Origin: Flammula alnicola | Taxonomy: Eukaryota > Basidiomycota > Agaricomycetes > Agaricales > Strophariaceae | Assembly: GCA_015499995.1 (NCBI GenBank) | Contig: JADNRV010000180.1 | Location: 1-64,000 of the forward strand | Reading direction: 5' to 3' | Length of the DNA: 64,000 bases | In this document: piece after piece, positions 47,062 to 58,710 of the stretch | Layout of the letters: each line of letters starts with the position of its first letter | Position numbering within the stretch: the stretch's first letter is position 1 | Translations under genes and position numbers: made by a program | The notes under the pieces: model-generated | Told to the model about the DNA's origin: nothing | Databases searched by the model: none | Seen by the model: only the letters and a program-made list of their open reading frames with translations

Positions 47062-49657
47062 TCACTCAACAGCAGTAGCAACCTGAGGCGCAGATGGTTC
47101 TTCCTCCTCTCTTGGGGGCCATAGTCGATACAGAGCTGGGATATGATCCAAGTCAAGGATAGGGACAATGTCATCGCTTGTTGGAGTAGATTTGCCATGA
47201 CTGAAAAGACGCGATATTAGCATGAGATAGGGGAAAAGTTTGACATAAAACTTACGCCGTCTTGACATGCTTCTTAAGCTCCACAGAATTTCCCCCTCGA
47301 CTGCACGTCGTGCAGATCATCTGCCTCGTGTGGACTTGAGCCCTTTGGCGTTCTTGCATCTCAGCAACTTGTTGTCTGACGATTGCTGCCTCCTTTTCAT
47401 TCAGGACTTCCAATTTCATCACCTTCTTGCTCTCTCGATGCCAATGGGAGTATCGGTGGGTGATCTGTTCAAGAGGAAAATGAGAAATTAACAATGAGAT
47501 ACGAAGTAGAGATAGCAGACGTACCACGCCGGCCCACGTCATAGTAGCGCGGCCCTGGTGAATGTCGTTACAAGCGATGCATTCGATAATTGGATTAGCG
47601 TCATCCATTTGTTGAGCGGTCGTCGTGTTTCGGTCAAAACCACACATTTCAACGACATCACCTATGAGCTGTAGATCATCCCGTACGAAGCTGATGCAAC
47701 GACGGCGGTTCCAGAATCCTTGGCTGAGGATATCAGCCACGATTCGTTCATCAGTGTCGATATCTCGCCCTTCTTGTTCTCCAAAATTTCGCGATGTAGT
47801 ACTAGCGCAAGCGTGTATAAGAACCCTGGGATACCTCATGTGCTGGACGTCCTTGGAAGAATAAGTGCAGGCATTGCAGGAGAAGAATGTCGTCGCAAGA
47901 TCAAACACTGTCTGTGGGTCAAAAGAATGATGGGAGCCGTACGCCTCGGTGATAAGCGTCAAAAGTTGGCTATCAATGTCTTGTCGCCATCGCAGAGTGA
48001 TTTCGGAGAATTTATCAACAACTGGCTGCAGATCGTCCTTTGTAAAAGTCGCAGTGGCTGGGATGTTGCTAATAATATCCTGGACCAGAGGATCGAGGAA
48101 CAGGTCACAGGTCGCCGGGAAAACGACATTTCCGGGAAGAGACGCGACCCAGTCATTCCGAACCGCATTCAAGACGGGCAGACGCAAGCTAAGCAACGCT
48201 TTGCGTTCTCGCGCTAGTCGTGCAGCTTTTGATCGTTCCATAAAGGTGATAAGATATTGTTCTAAATTCAATAACACTGGAATAACCCGTTCAAAATCAT
48301 ATAGTTCCATGAAAGAATAGAAAAATTTACCGCGTTCCGTAAGATCCTTCTGGCATGCCTTCGTCACCGTGTGAGTATGTTGAGGCTGTACTTCGTCAGA
48401 CATCTTGGCGAGCTCATCGCCCCATCCCAGCTTCTTCAAACGTTCTACGACACTAGAATAAATATCCATTAAAAGTGCAGAGAGAATATCAAATGAAGTG
48501 ACACACATCGCTCTGCGTCCCTCAATCAGGGAAACTTTCTGCAAATTGCAGTTCTCCTGGAATGTTCCAAACCAAGTTAAACAAGCATCCCCGTGCTGAA
48601 ACAATGACATAAGTATCAGTTGGGCTGAGAGTCATGGAACATACCGCAGATATAGCTTTTCGTTGTTTGACCAATTCATTCAACCATTTATATTGCTCGC
48701 TCTCTGCACAAGCTTTATACTGCTTCTCCCAAAGCCTTTCCAACGGGAGATACATAAGCTCCTTGCACCGGCTGTGACGACCTTCAATAGGAAGATAAAA
48801 ACGTCATTGAAATGTGATAAGCGGATAAGAGCACACACCTGATTTCTTATTGACTCTGATTGTGGGGACTAAGCGATGCAGCTCATCAGGACATCGCTGA
48901 AAACGATAATGATAAGTTTTCTCCCTAGAACTACGGGAGTACAAGTATTAGTGTACTCATTGCCATGGAGAGTGCAAGGGAACTCACTTGAGATCAAGAC
49001 ATTTCAAGCACAGTCGCACTCGAGCGTCCCACAGAATATACGTGCTCAAGTTCCGTAGGCATTCCTAAGAAAACAATACCAAAAACTTGTTCAATCCCAC
49101 ATTGGAAATTAGAAAAGGTGACGACGAACGTGGCAATGTTTCCCGAACACCAAATCTGCATATTGAGGCTCGCTCAAATCAGGAGGGCACTCGGGCATTC
49201 CAGGAAACTGTGAGCGAGCTTCTTTCCAGATCGAGACAGAGGACCGGCTCATGAGCATAGCACGGAGGTCTTTGGTAGTCCGAGCAAGATTCAACAGGTC
49301 TAAGGGTTTGAGTAATCCAAATATCTGCAGCAAAGTATACATGGATTGGTATCGCTTAGAGCATACATTTAATTCACGCACCTCAGATACCACATCCCAC
49401 GGCATCTCTACCAAGTCCTTGAGGATCCCTCGCGTTCGGCCGCGGGCTTTCTTAGCTTGAGTATGACTAGTTTGTGCTTGAGTATCCCCGTCTTCACAAG
49501 CCTTGCGTTTCCTTCCGCGCGTTTTCTTCTTGACGCAGCCCTCGTCCTCAACATCCATGAATGCTTCGTCATCTTGCTCGTTGTCGTCAACGACATGCGC
49601 CGTAGACGTAGTGCTAGCGGTGTCCTGCAAACGCGCTGAACGTCGAGTCTGTGACAT
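47062..49657 (-). CDS. F-box domain protein
   Basis: Large Agaricomycete-type F-box protein. The basic/acidic N-terminus (MSQTRRSARLQDTAST, KKKTRGRKRKACED) looks nuclear. The F-box follows as DLVEMPWDVVSE joined over an intron to IFGLLKPLDLLNLARTTKDL, then FPGMPECPPDLSEPQYADLV. The C-terminal part contains short Cys pairs (LKCLDL, CPDELHRLVP) and a long helical region (SFMELYDFERVIPVLLNLEQ) ending LYRLWPPREEEEPSAP. F-box proteins link substrates to SCF ubiquitin ligases. This group is strongly expanded in mushrooms and its targets are unknown. A decayed F-box-like piece lies 1 kb away at 50677. Confidence 0.8.
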
Positions 49658-50676
49658 GTTCCAAGTTCAAGGTCTTGGGGAGGTGATGATGGTCAGACGG
49701 CGCAGTGATTTTTAGTTCACCAGAAAACTGTTGCAATTATATATGTTTCAAATTGAACAATGGTCTAACGACGACGTCCAAATTTCAAATTTGACTCTTG
49801 GCGTGATGGGCCACTTAGTGTGACATGGTGGTGTGCCCGTAACTTCACGCGTTTCCGTGTCACGCTTCCCTCCCTTTCCCTCCTTTCCATGGCCCATTTC
49901 GTGCCAGTTCCCGATCTTTTACTCAGGACTTTCGGATGATGATCCTACTCTAGTGTTCACTGTCGATTCGGCTTTCCCCAGACCCAAACCATTGTTGTGC
50001 ACTCGACACCCACAGTCCGTTATTACAGCACCACCAAAAAGAAAAAAACAGTGAGTTGAGCTCCTACTAAATATTTTAATTGAATCAAAACATCACTTAA
50101 CCTAAGCACTCATACTCATGACGGGCGTGCGGCCAGATTTTTCCGGCAATCTCCCTCATATTTCGAGATGCATTCAATCAATTGCTCGACAACCACTAGA
50201 ACTTCTAGTAGAAGCCATCCCACCTCACGAGCGCCAATGGCCTCGTGATTGGCCCTTTCAACACAATTATCCCTAAACACGAAGCTAGCCATAGTGCCGG
50301 TATGCTTACGAGCTAGTGACGGCTCTGGAAAAATAAAGAAACCCTCCATTCAATTATGTTGGCGGGTACATCGTATCGAGATCAGTCACGTCATCGCCGA
50401 TGTTGACGAAACCAATCCATCTCTTGTTCTTCGCTAGAGTGCTGCCCTGGGGTAGAAACTCTTGTCAGATCATGCATTTCCACAAAGTTGGTTGTACGCT
50501 TGGCCATGCTCGATTGCCTCGCGACTAACATTCGCAATTTTCCCAGTTAAAGAGGGTCGGATCGATGATAGCTACTGGGCGTTGACGCTTTTTTCGTATG
50601 TCCAGCCGATTTCTCGGCCCATGCCCCCTCCAGCCATTTAAAAATTTGCCTCGCTCACAACTCTGAGGCTTGAAGC
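49658..50676. other. intergenic, no supported gene
   Basis: Upstream flank of the F-box gene. Short open frames only, without motifs. Confidence 0.45.
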
Positions 50677-51300
50677 TTGGACTCGAAGGTCATGGTCTCG
50701 TATGAAAAATCATCTTTCCCCTGTTTAACGCACCTCATTCTGGGCAGTTTATTTTCTCCCGCAGTGCCAATTTTGCAAGCGCACGGCCATCATCTCAAAG
50801 TGCTTGAATTTGTCGACCCGACACGTTTTGAAGCGTCAAACGGCGCAACCAGCGACCCTAGAATAAAGGAAATCCTCACCGGTTGTCCAAACATCCAGGA
50901 AACCAGGACCCCACTCCGTATAGGCCTGTTTCTCGCTCAACTCCATGAATATTATTGGAATACTTGAAATACATTCAAATGCAGCTCCATGATACGGCAC
51001 CTACAGTATATCTACCCTCCCATATGGCCGACATATTCAAGACGATCTGAACTGCCCTGTGCTGGAGGGCGTCATACTTCATGGAACTCGTAAGATGTGG
51101 AACGAGAATCCTTACCATGCACAGTTCGAAGACATGGTTACTAAAATCGGTATTTCTACTCTCAAGTTTGTCGAATATTAAGAACTATGTTTTGTTTAAA
51201 ATTGAGCTTGAGTCGACTCTTGAGTTTCTTTAGACATTTCTATCCTGCAGGAACTCTGCGCTCGGGCCAGAGCGTTCACCGTGAAGCTTGAAGATTCACT
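50677..51300 (+). pseudogene. remnant of F-box/LRR-like protein gene
   Basis: Coding-like pieces in different frames: FPCLTHLILGSLFSPA with HGHHLKVLEFVD and ILTGCPNIQE, then LEGVILHGTRKMWNENPYHA and ELCARARAFTVKLED further on. These are the repeating hydrophobic and Cys words of mushroom F-box proteins with leucine-rich C-terminal halves. Stops and frame changes between the pieces, and no start or F-box, indicate decay. Confidence 0.4.
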
Positions 51301-51777
51301 ACACGAGTGTAGCGCGGTCCTCGCAAGCTGGGCACACGGGAGACGGGAGCGGCAAATTTGTTGAATCCAAGAGGCTTGTGCACACAGGCATCACCCACCC
51401 GAATCGTGGTCGTAGAACTGAGTGGGACATGGAAGAGGAGGAGGAGGAGGAGAAGAGAAGGAGCTCAAGGAGGAGAGGAGGATGAAGGACAACTTTCCCG
51501 TGTTGTTGAGGGATATTGTGTATACCAAAATAAATGATCATGAGTTGAATAGCTGAGAACGAACGCGCTCAGACGATGGTGACGTGGACAGGGAATCACT
51601 GAGGACGAAAGCGGAGCTTGTTCAAAACAAGGCAGGCAATTTGTCAATGTACTTCCAAAACATAACTTCGAGGCTCATTTAATCCTGCACGAATGCCAAT
51701 TGGTCAAGGGCAAGGCCCTCTCTCGAAACCTTCACAGTACTCGTTGGCGCCCTGAATATTCCCACTACGGCACACGC
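51301..51777. other. intergenic with GAG-rich patch
   Basis: This contains a purine-rich GAGGAG run near 51436-51480. It is the 3' flank of the P450 gene on the minus strand. Confidence 0.5.
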
Positions 51778-54391
51778 TCAACAAGAAGGGGGAGTTGAGG
51801 AACCTCCGATTTGCTGCCTACTACGATTGGCGTTGTAATTCCAGTCATTTCCCAAGCTATTTCCTGCTTGGTGGGAGAGAATCGGAATGATTCAATCAAG
51901 AGCAAGAGTACGACTTCTGAAGATTTGGTTGGAAACAATGCATGAGACGCGGCGTGTTTTTCAGAGGGTTTGTGAGGTGAACGTACTCATTTCTAACTGC
52001 GAGAACTTGAATCCTCTAGGAAATAATTAGAGTCACCATCTGCAAGACAGTGAATATTTTGCTCATAAAGGAACTTACATGCAGGCCCGGCTTCCCCCAA
52101 TAAAAGTCATACTAGATCGCATTACGAGCTATTGAGAAATCCATAATGTGGTGTCTTGGAAGAAACGACTTACAGATGAGAGTAGATGCCTGGCAGGTGA
52201 GCGCGAATCACTGTCTCCGGCAAAGGTTCAAGCCACCTCTCAGGTTTCCACTCGAGGACATCTGGACCCCATAGTTCAGGGTTGCGATTAGAAGCCATAA
52301 TCCCGACTATGATATTTGTGTCATTGGGAATGAAAATTTCCCGAATTTCTTGACCATCCAATCCTTTGATAGGGCTGGACAGAGGAAGCACAACATCCTG
52401 TCGAGCCCTATTCAAATGACAGTATGACATCAACGCTGGGCGGAAGATAATCAGATGTAGTGACATACGTTCTCCTTACCATGGTAACTGGCGCATGCCT
52501 GGCGTAAGGTCACCCATCCGATCGATGAAATCAAAAAACGGAAATGACAAGACGTACAATCGAAGAGTTTCTCGACAAATCGCATCGAGATATTGCAAAG
52601 AAACCAGTTTGTCGTAAGGTAAATCTCCCCCCTCCGCTTCCTTGGCCTCTCTGATTTCTTTGCGCAACTTGTCCTGTACGTCTTGATGGGTGGCGAGGAG
52701 GTACAGTAGACGTGCCAGGGCACTGGAAGTCGTGTCCATGGCAGCAAATATTAATGATCTTAACACTGGGGGGTTAGTATTTAATGATCACGAAGGCGGG
52801 CATGGGTCCTTACGACATTTGACCTAATAACTCGTCTCGGGTCAAGCTTTCTTCTTTTGAGGCGGTCATGTTTGCTCTCACTGAGTATGTGCATTAGTTG
52901 TTGAACAAATTTTTGGAAATACAATGAGTGAATGCGTACTGAGAATGCTCATGATATCCTTCCCCTGTCCAATTTGGTTGGCCAGAGCCTCGTCGCCTTC
53001 AGACAATGCCTTCTTCTTTGACTCAAATATTTCGACTGAAGTATTATAGAGTACATCCACGATGTTCCTAACAGCATGGAGGTCCTTCCACGGAAGAATA
53101 TCGACGACAAAACGCCGGAACTTGGGAGGCCCAATCCTGGAGAGTGGAACCAGCAAAAGAGCCGATGCTATTCTCATTTTGGACGCAGTGGGCCTGCGAA
53201 GGAGTTAATGTTAATTCGGTGAGCAACTTCAAGCATACATAGGGACACAAACACAAGGTTCTTTGCGGCCTCACTGAAGGGGTGAGGAACAGCATCTTCC
53301 GTCAACGGGTCGAAAGAGTACCCAAGTCCGCTCTGACCTATCAACTCAAGGGCAGTTCGCGTCATCCAGGACATAACTTCGATCTGAGACAGAGTGAGGT
53401 TAGCGTTCTGACCCAAATATTACTGAAAATACTATGCAGACCTCTTGAGCTCCATCCTTGACCTTGCTGGAAAACGCGTCCCGAAGCTAACATTTAAATG
53501 AGAAAATCACCTCAAAGGACTATCTGAGGGCATACCTTGTAAGTTATGTTGTAGAATGTAGGAACTAAAAGACGTGCTGCTCAATACTGGTTCAATGATA
53601 TCGAAGATGGACTGCACATGCCCATGTCTCGCATATGCGCGATCGAGAAAACTGGGTTGAGCATCTTTCTTTGCTTGCGATGCTGCTCTCCTGGAGGTGG
53701 GTGGGATCTTTGTTGGGAATATTGACTGTAGCGACATGGTTAAGCTTACCGAGAGTACCTAATAACCCTTCACCGAGCACTATTCTATTCGATCTGAGAC
53801 ATAATTTAATAGCCCGCATTATCCTATAAAACGACAACGTACGTGATAAACGGTGTGCCTTCTTCGAATATGTATTGATCCTGGGACGAGATACGATGAG
53901 ATAAAATGGAAAATTCACTATCACTTCAAGTTATATCCTGACCTTGACGAATATATGGTGTAATGCCTTAGGGTCAAAGACGAAGAGGTCGCTTTCCTAA
54001 ATGTCAAGGTCAGACACTCTAAACTGCTACAGAACGGTATGATGAACGTACGCCAAGAAGGCCTTTAATCTTGATAATGCTACCATCTAGCGAAGATCTT
54101 GAGAATTCACCGTAGAATTTCAACGACAAAGGACTCTTACACTTCTCGGTCATTTCCTGGTGAAATTCCCATGCATTATTGTTGAAAACCTGGGGAAAGA
54201 CGCCTATGCAAACGCTTGATAAACAGCTACTAGTCTAAAGTGAAAAAATATGACCACTTACCTGTCCAGAAGGATTTTGCAGGAGGACCAGGTATGTTAT
54301 CGAAAGCCGACTTGAAACGATGCCGGAATGTTTTCCACAGACCCCATGTTATCACATATAGAGCGAGCGCTTCGACGACGAGGGCAAGCAT
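51778..54391 (-). CDS. cytochrome P450 monooxygenase (third, unrelated locus)
   Basis: Intact, many-exon P450 on the minus strand. The anchor is MLALVVEALALYVITWGLWK, and the hinge DNIPGPPAKSFWTG continues into the body. Motifs: EQHRKQRKMLNPVFS (C-helix), AAMDTTSSALARLLY (I-helix), CRETLRLY (ExxR), WKPERWLEPLP (PERW) and the haem loop MTFIGGSRACIG joined in phase to FKFSQLEM, with the Cys ligand near 52075. It ends PQLPPSC with the stop at 51778-51780. The variant Ser in GGSRACIG is acceptable in the family. Sequence outside the motifs differs from the pair at 19-25 kb, so it is a different subfamily. A TATATATATA box lies about 105 bases upstream. Confidence 0.87.
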
Positions 54392-54496
54392 AGTGGGCCG
54401 GAGGAAGGCCTGAAGTTACTCGATGGAAGTCCAAGATATATGTTCAAGAAGGGAGATTGTTCGTATCTTCTGGAATCAGTCGTTACTATGACGGTG

Positions 54497-54506
54497 TATA
54501 TATATA
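54497..54506 (-). promoter_or_regulatory. probable TATA box of P450 gene
   Basis: TATATATATA lies about 105 bases upstream of the ATG at 54391 on the minus strand. Confidence 0.45.
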
Positions 54507-56020
54507 GCCTTCGCCTCTTGGGTCCCAGGAAGAGGCCATGTAGACATTTATGATAGACATCCAGCAGATTCCGAAATCATGAGTACACAAGTGAGAATTA
54601 TTAAGCCTAGACACATAATGATCAACTGCGCACAACGCGTAGCGGAGAGAAGTCAGAAGCCAGGAGCTGACGTGAGATGATGACTGAGTTTGATGATGAA
54701 ATCGGGAATTATGTGCCGAGCGGTAGAAAAGCTTCAGGACGCCGCCGATATTATGGCTAAGAGGCGTTTGAAGGGTGTGGATGTCGCAGCCTGATGTTGA
54801 CTTCTGATTTCTAACTGAGAAAATTCGAACCCAATGATAAAGACAATAAAATCGAGACCCATACAGTTAATACCTTTGCATGAAAGATGCTTGCATTCTG
54901 CCGATGAAGGTCAGGCTGAAAAAGGATACGAGACAATCAGCAAAACTTTATTCTCTTATCACAGAGTACAAGGTCTTGACTTACGGATGCGAGTATATTC
55001 CTGGCAGATGCACAGTAGCCACCTTGTCGGTTTATTTTGTCCTCAGTTTCGGTCCTCGTTGAGGGACTCTCGTCACTATCATGTCACCCAAAGACCCACT
55101 GCACCTGCATCCACAATACTCACCCTTTCTGCAAACCCAAATCCCACTGCACATGACCCTCCTTCGGTCATATGCATCATTGAGGGCCTACCAGTTCGGC
55201 GCATGATACAATGCCGAGAGCTTGACGATACTACGCGGTTCTTCCCTTCGGGCGGGTTCCGTAAAGTCGAAAGGGAAAGGACAGTGGTTCGAGCGCAAAC
55301 AGCAGGTCGTCCATAGGGTTTTGAACGTGGACATAGACAAGAAATTTGGTGCCTAGAGCTTCGTACACGGTGCCTTTCTTAATCGTGTCAGTCATGTTTC
55401 ATGTTTCAGGCCGTATCCTGAGCAATGGCCGCCCAGCAGAGGCCCGCATATATGTTGCGGAAATTATGATGTGGTCAAGAGAATTTCTTCTGCCGTTGAT
55501 TGGAAGATCTCAGGCATTCGCGTCATAGTGTAAGAGGACGGTGGAGTCTCAAGTCTATGACATCCTGTGGAAGCGATGGAATCTGCTATGACCCAAATTG
55601 AGAGGGAGAGTTGGGCTAGCTGTCGATGCGGTGAAGTCCAGGACTCGAAGATGAGCTCAGTAAAGCGGCTGCCATTCGAATGTAAGGAGTCAGATGGATG
55701 GGGTCCCGCATGTCGGCTTGAAGTCACCGGCAGATTGTTGGTTTAGCGTTGGAAAAAAAGTGCCATGCTTGCGCAATTGCCAAGAACAAGTCGAGAATGC
55801 TGTAGCTGTTATCAAGTTACACATTCAAGAACGAGGCTTACATTGACTGGCAAAAATACAAGCGTGTGGTAGTGCATTGCGTAATGAGGTTTACGCGATT
55901 ACACTTGATTAGCAGGTTGTGTAAGCACCGCATGAATCTTGCACCGTAACCGCCTTACAGATCTCTATGTTTTCTTACCAACGTGCACAGACCGTCAGCA
56001 TTCAAGATTCGTCGCTTAGC

Positions 56021-56027
56021 TATAAAT
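56021..56027 (+). promoter_or_regulatory. probable TATA box of old yellow enzyme gene
   Basis: TATAAAT, 108 bases before the ATG at 56135, followed by a CT-rich leader. Confidence 0.5.
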
Positions 56028-56134
56028 GCAGATACATCGAGAAATGGGCACCATAACATACACTTCCAACCTTCGAAAGGCTTATTCGTCTCAACCTCAC
56101 TTCTTCACAGTAAATCGAATCACCATCGACAGCA

Positions 56135-57658
56135 ATGGCAGGAAAAGCTCTCTTCAAACCCATTCAGATCGGTAGCATCACTTTGAAGAACCGCATTGGC
56201 ATGTCCGCGCTCACCAGGAATCGTGCTGAAAATACGTACCCCACCGAACTCATGAAAGAGTACTACGTCCAACGCGCTGGTGCAGGCCTGATTGTCTCGG
56301 AAGGCATTTTAGTCTCGCGTCAAGGGTACGTTGATGTTTCGTTTGTTTTGCCGGTATTTACTTATTGTTCTTGTTGCTGTAGCACTGAATGGCCTCATGC
56401 ACCCGGAATCTGGGATGATAAACACGTCGCTGGCTGGAAAAATATCGTTGACGCCGTTCACGAAGCAGGGAGCAAGATCTACGCTCAGGTTCGTTTGTTT
56501 TGATTAGCGACACGTCTTCAACCCATCTGACGCACAATTTCGTTTACAGCTTTGGCATGGTAAGAACATTTAAAGATAATAAGACGCATTGCAGTCGTGT
56601 AACCATCATTTTTTTTTCAGTCGGTCGAGTAGCTCACCCAGATGCTCCTGAGCAGAAACTAGCAGGGATTCCCGTTTACGCGCCTTCAGCCATCAGTGCT
56701 CGTGGTGGTAACTTCCGTCATATTCCAGGCACTCCTGGCTACGTTACGGTGAGTTTCGACAATTTATATTGCATGACCAATGACTGACGTGTTCTCAATT
56801 AAGCCAACTGCTATCGAAGATCCTTGGGTTATCGTGGAGCAATTTAAACATGCCGCCATTAACGCTAAGAAAGCTGGCTTCGACGGTGTAGAACGTGCGT
56901 ATTACTCTCAAAGTCTTGAAGTAACTGAATTAACTTTACTTTTGTAGTCCATGGAGCCAATGGTTACCTTGTCACGCAGTTCCTCGATAACACCTCCAAT
57001 CATCGCACAGATCAATGGGGAGGCAGCGTCGAGAATCGCTCTCGGTTCGGTTTGGAAGTTTTGAAGGTCCTCGTAGAGGTCTTTGGCCGCGATGTTGCGG
57101 TTAAGCTCAGTCCTGCCGGTGGTTACAATGATGTTGGGTATGTTCCTCTGTTTTACGTCAATGTGGCCATCTCTCACTCTTTTTTTCCTCAAAGGATGCC
57201 CCTCCAAGACACCCTGGACACCTATTCTTACTTCATCACTGAAGCAGAGAAGCTGAACCTGTCATATCTCGTTCTCGTCCGGTACTCTAAAGCGTTTGAT
57301 ATTGAATACGACGGTAAGCCTTGCCACACTGATCCTCAATCTCAAAATTCATCCATCACTAGGCGTTCATCGCTCGACGAAGCACGACGTGCTCGAGTCG
57401 TATCGCCCCTACATCAAGAGCGCGAAGCTCTTCCTTAACGCCGGGGTTACGGCTGAGGAGGGCGAGGAGCTTGTTGCGGCTGGCAAGATCGATGGCATCT
57501 TCATCGGGTTCAACTGGATCACACACCCTGATCTGGTGAAGCGTGTTCTCCATGGGAAGGCATTGAATAATGTCCCCGATATCAATCACTTGCAGACGAA
57601 CAAGAGTGAGGACAATTGGAGTACTGGGTATACTGACTACCCCGTTGCTGTGTACTAA
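56135..57658 (+). CDS. old yellow enzyme, NADPH:flavin oxidoreductase
   Basis: FMN-dependent ene reductase of the OYE family (TIM barrel). MAGKALFKPIQIGSITLKN begins strand one. SALTRNRAE carries the flavin-facing Thr. LWHVGR is encoded partly by a 10-nt exon (56550-56559, LWH plus one base), spliced in phase to VGRVAHPDAPEQ at 56621. EVHGANGYLVTQFLD holds the substrate-binding His and Asn and the catalytic Tyr. QWGGSVENRSRF and FGRDVAVKLSPAGG follow. LFLNAGVTAEEGEEL and GIFIGFNWITHPDL form the phosphate-binding end. It ends STGYTDYPVAVY. All key residues are present and the length is usual for the fungal family. The physiological substrate is unknown. Confidence 0.92.
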
Positions 57659-58710
57659 ACATCCGCTAAATTGGGCCTCTGGACATAGCCTACTGTCCTT
57701 TCTAATTTAAAATTCCTAGCAATGTACTGTACCTCTGTTGTATCCATATTTCTGAATACAACAAATAATTGGGAAGTGGAGCAGAGCGTATCTTCATGCT
57801 AGCTAGCAACTTGTCGACTTGGAGCAAATTTGAGCTTGAAGCTTTGAAGTTTGAGCAGTAACAACTTCTTCATAGCCTGGGGTTGGTAATCGTGGTCAGT
57901 GACGTCGATGCATGTTTTCGGTGATCCCGGAGCTGTTTAGGTGAAACTCCCACCCTTCCCCACCATCCTTCCTCATGTCCGTGTCATCGGCGTCTATGGA
58001 TGTGCACCGTGTGGTATCCTCGGCGCCCATAAGAGAAAAAAATCGCTAGAATACGCCTCGGGAACAGACACTGGGAAGAAATCAGGAAACGAAGTCGGAA
58101 GAAGAAACCTGGCGCCGTGAAGAACAAAAGAACACTCACGAAATTGAAGGCAATCTCTCATGAATCTGATTCAGATGATGTGTAGCCTTGGAATACGGCC
58201 ACCGTCAGCTTGCAGGTGATATCTGTTGCTACAACTGGTCTAATCCTTCTCTGACATTACAACGGTACTACGGACAGGCTCCTCCCTCGTCTTATTTCTC
58301 CGAAATAACGCCCCGGAATTCTTATTCACCTGCCCACGAGGATCACTGCTGTAATTTGGTGAGAATACTGCAGCCTCAGCAAAAGCCCTCAAGACCAAGA
58401 TCCAAGTAAGTAGGACGATTCAGAAAGTCTCGGGTACAAGCTTAAGGGCGGAAATACTTACACCAAGCAGAGCAACACTGCAGCGATACTGGTCACATAT
58501 GAGCGCCGAATGACACATACATAGACCAATGCGGAATCACATTTTCTGATTGCAGATTTAGGTTGTCTTCCTTTTTCGTGTAGGTGAGCTTTGGCGGCCC
58601 TTGTGACCCGCATAACCTTCTCGAAACGATTATTGGCGTCCCGGAGCCGGTTCGTTCTATCCCTCCGTATAAGAACCGTTTAGGGTTCTGAAGGACTTTC
58701 AACTGCACCA
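57659..58710. other. intergenic, no supported gene
   Basis: Flank between the old yellow enzyme and GH3 genes. A Lys-rich then acidic coding-like stretch near 58030-58180 changes frame and has no start, so it is not called. Confidence 0.4.

Larger units (their letters stand above)
54392..56134. other. intergenic between divergent genes
   Basis: This separates the starts of the P450 (-) and the old yellow enzyme (+). Both TATA-like boxes are at its ends. Open frames inside (for example 54834-55316) have no motif. Confidence 0.5.

Noticed and set aside
54834..55316. 160-residue open frame between P450 and old yellow enzyme
   Set aside because: Low-information composition, no domain, and it lies in a divergent promoter region.
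58030..58180. Lys-rich to acidic stretch ending KAISHESDSDDV
   Set aside because: It needs a frame change, lacks a start and has no homologue I recognise. Possibly a relic.
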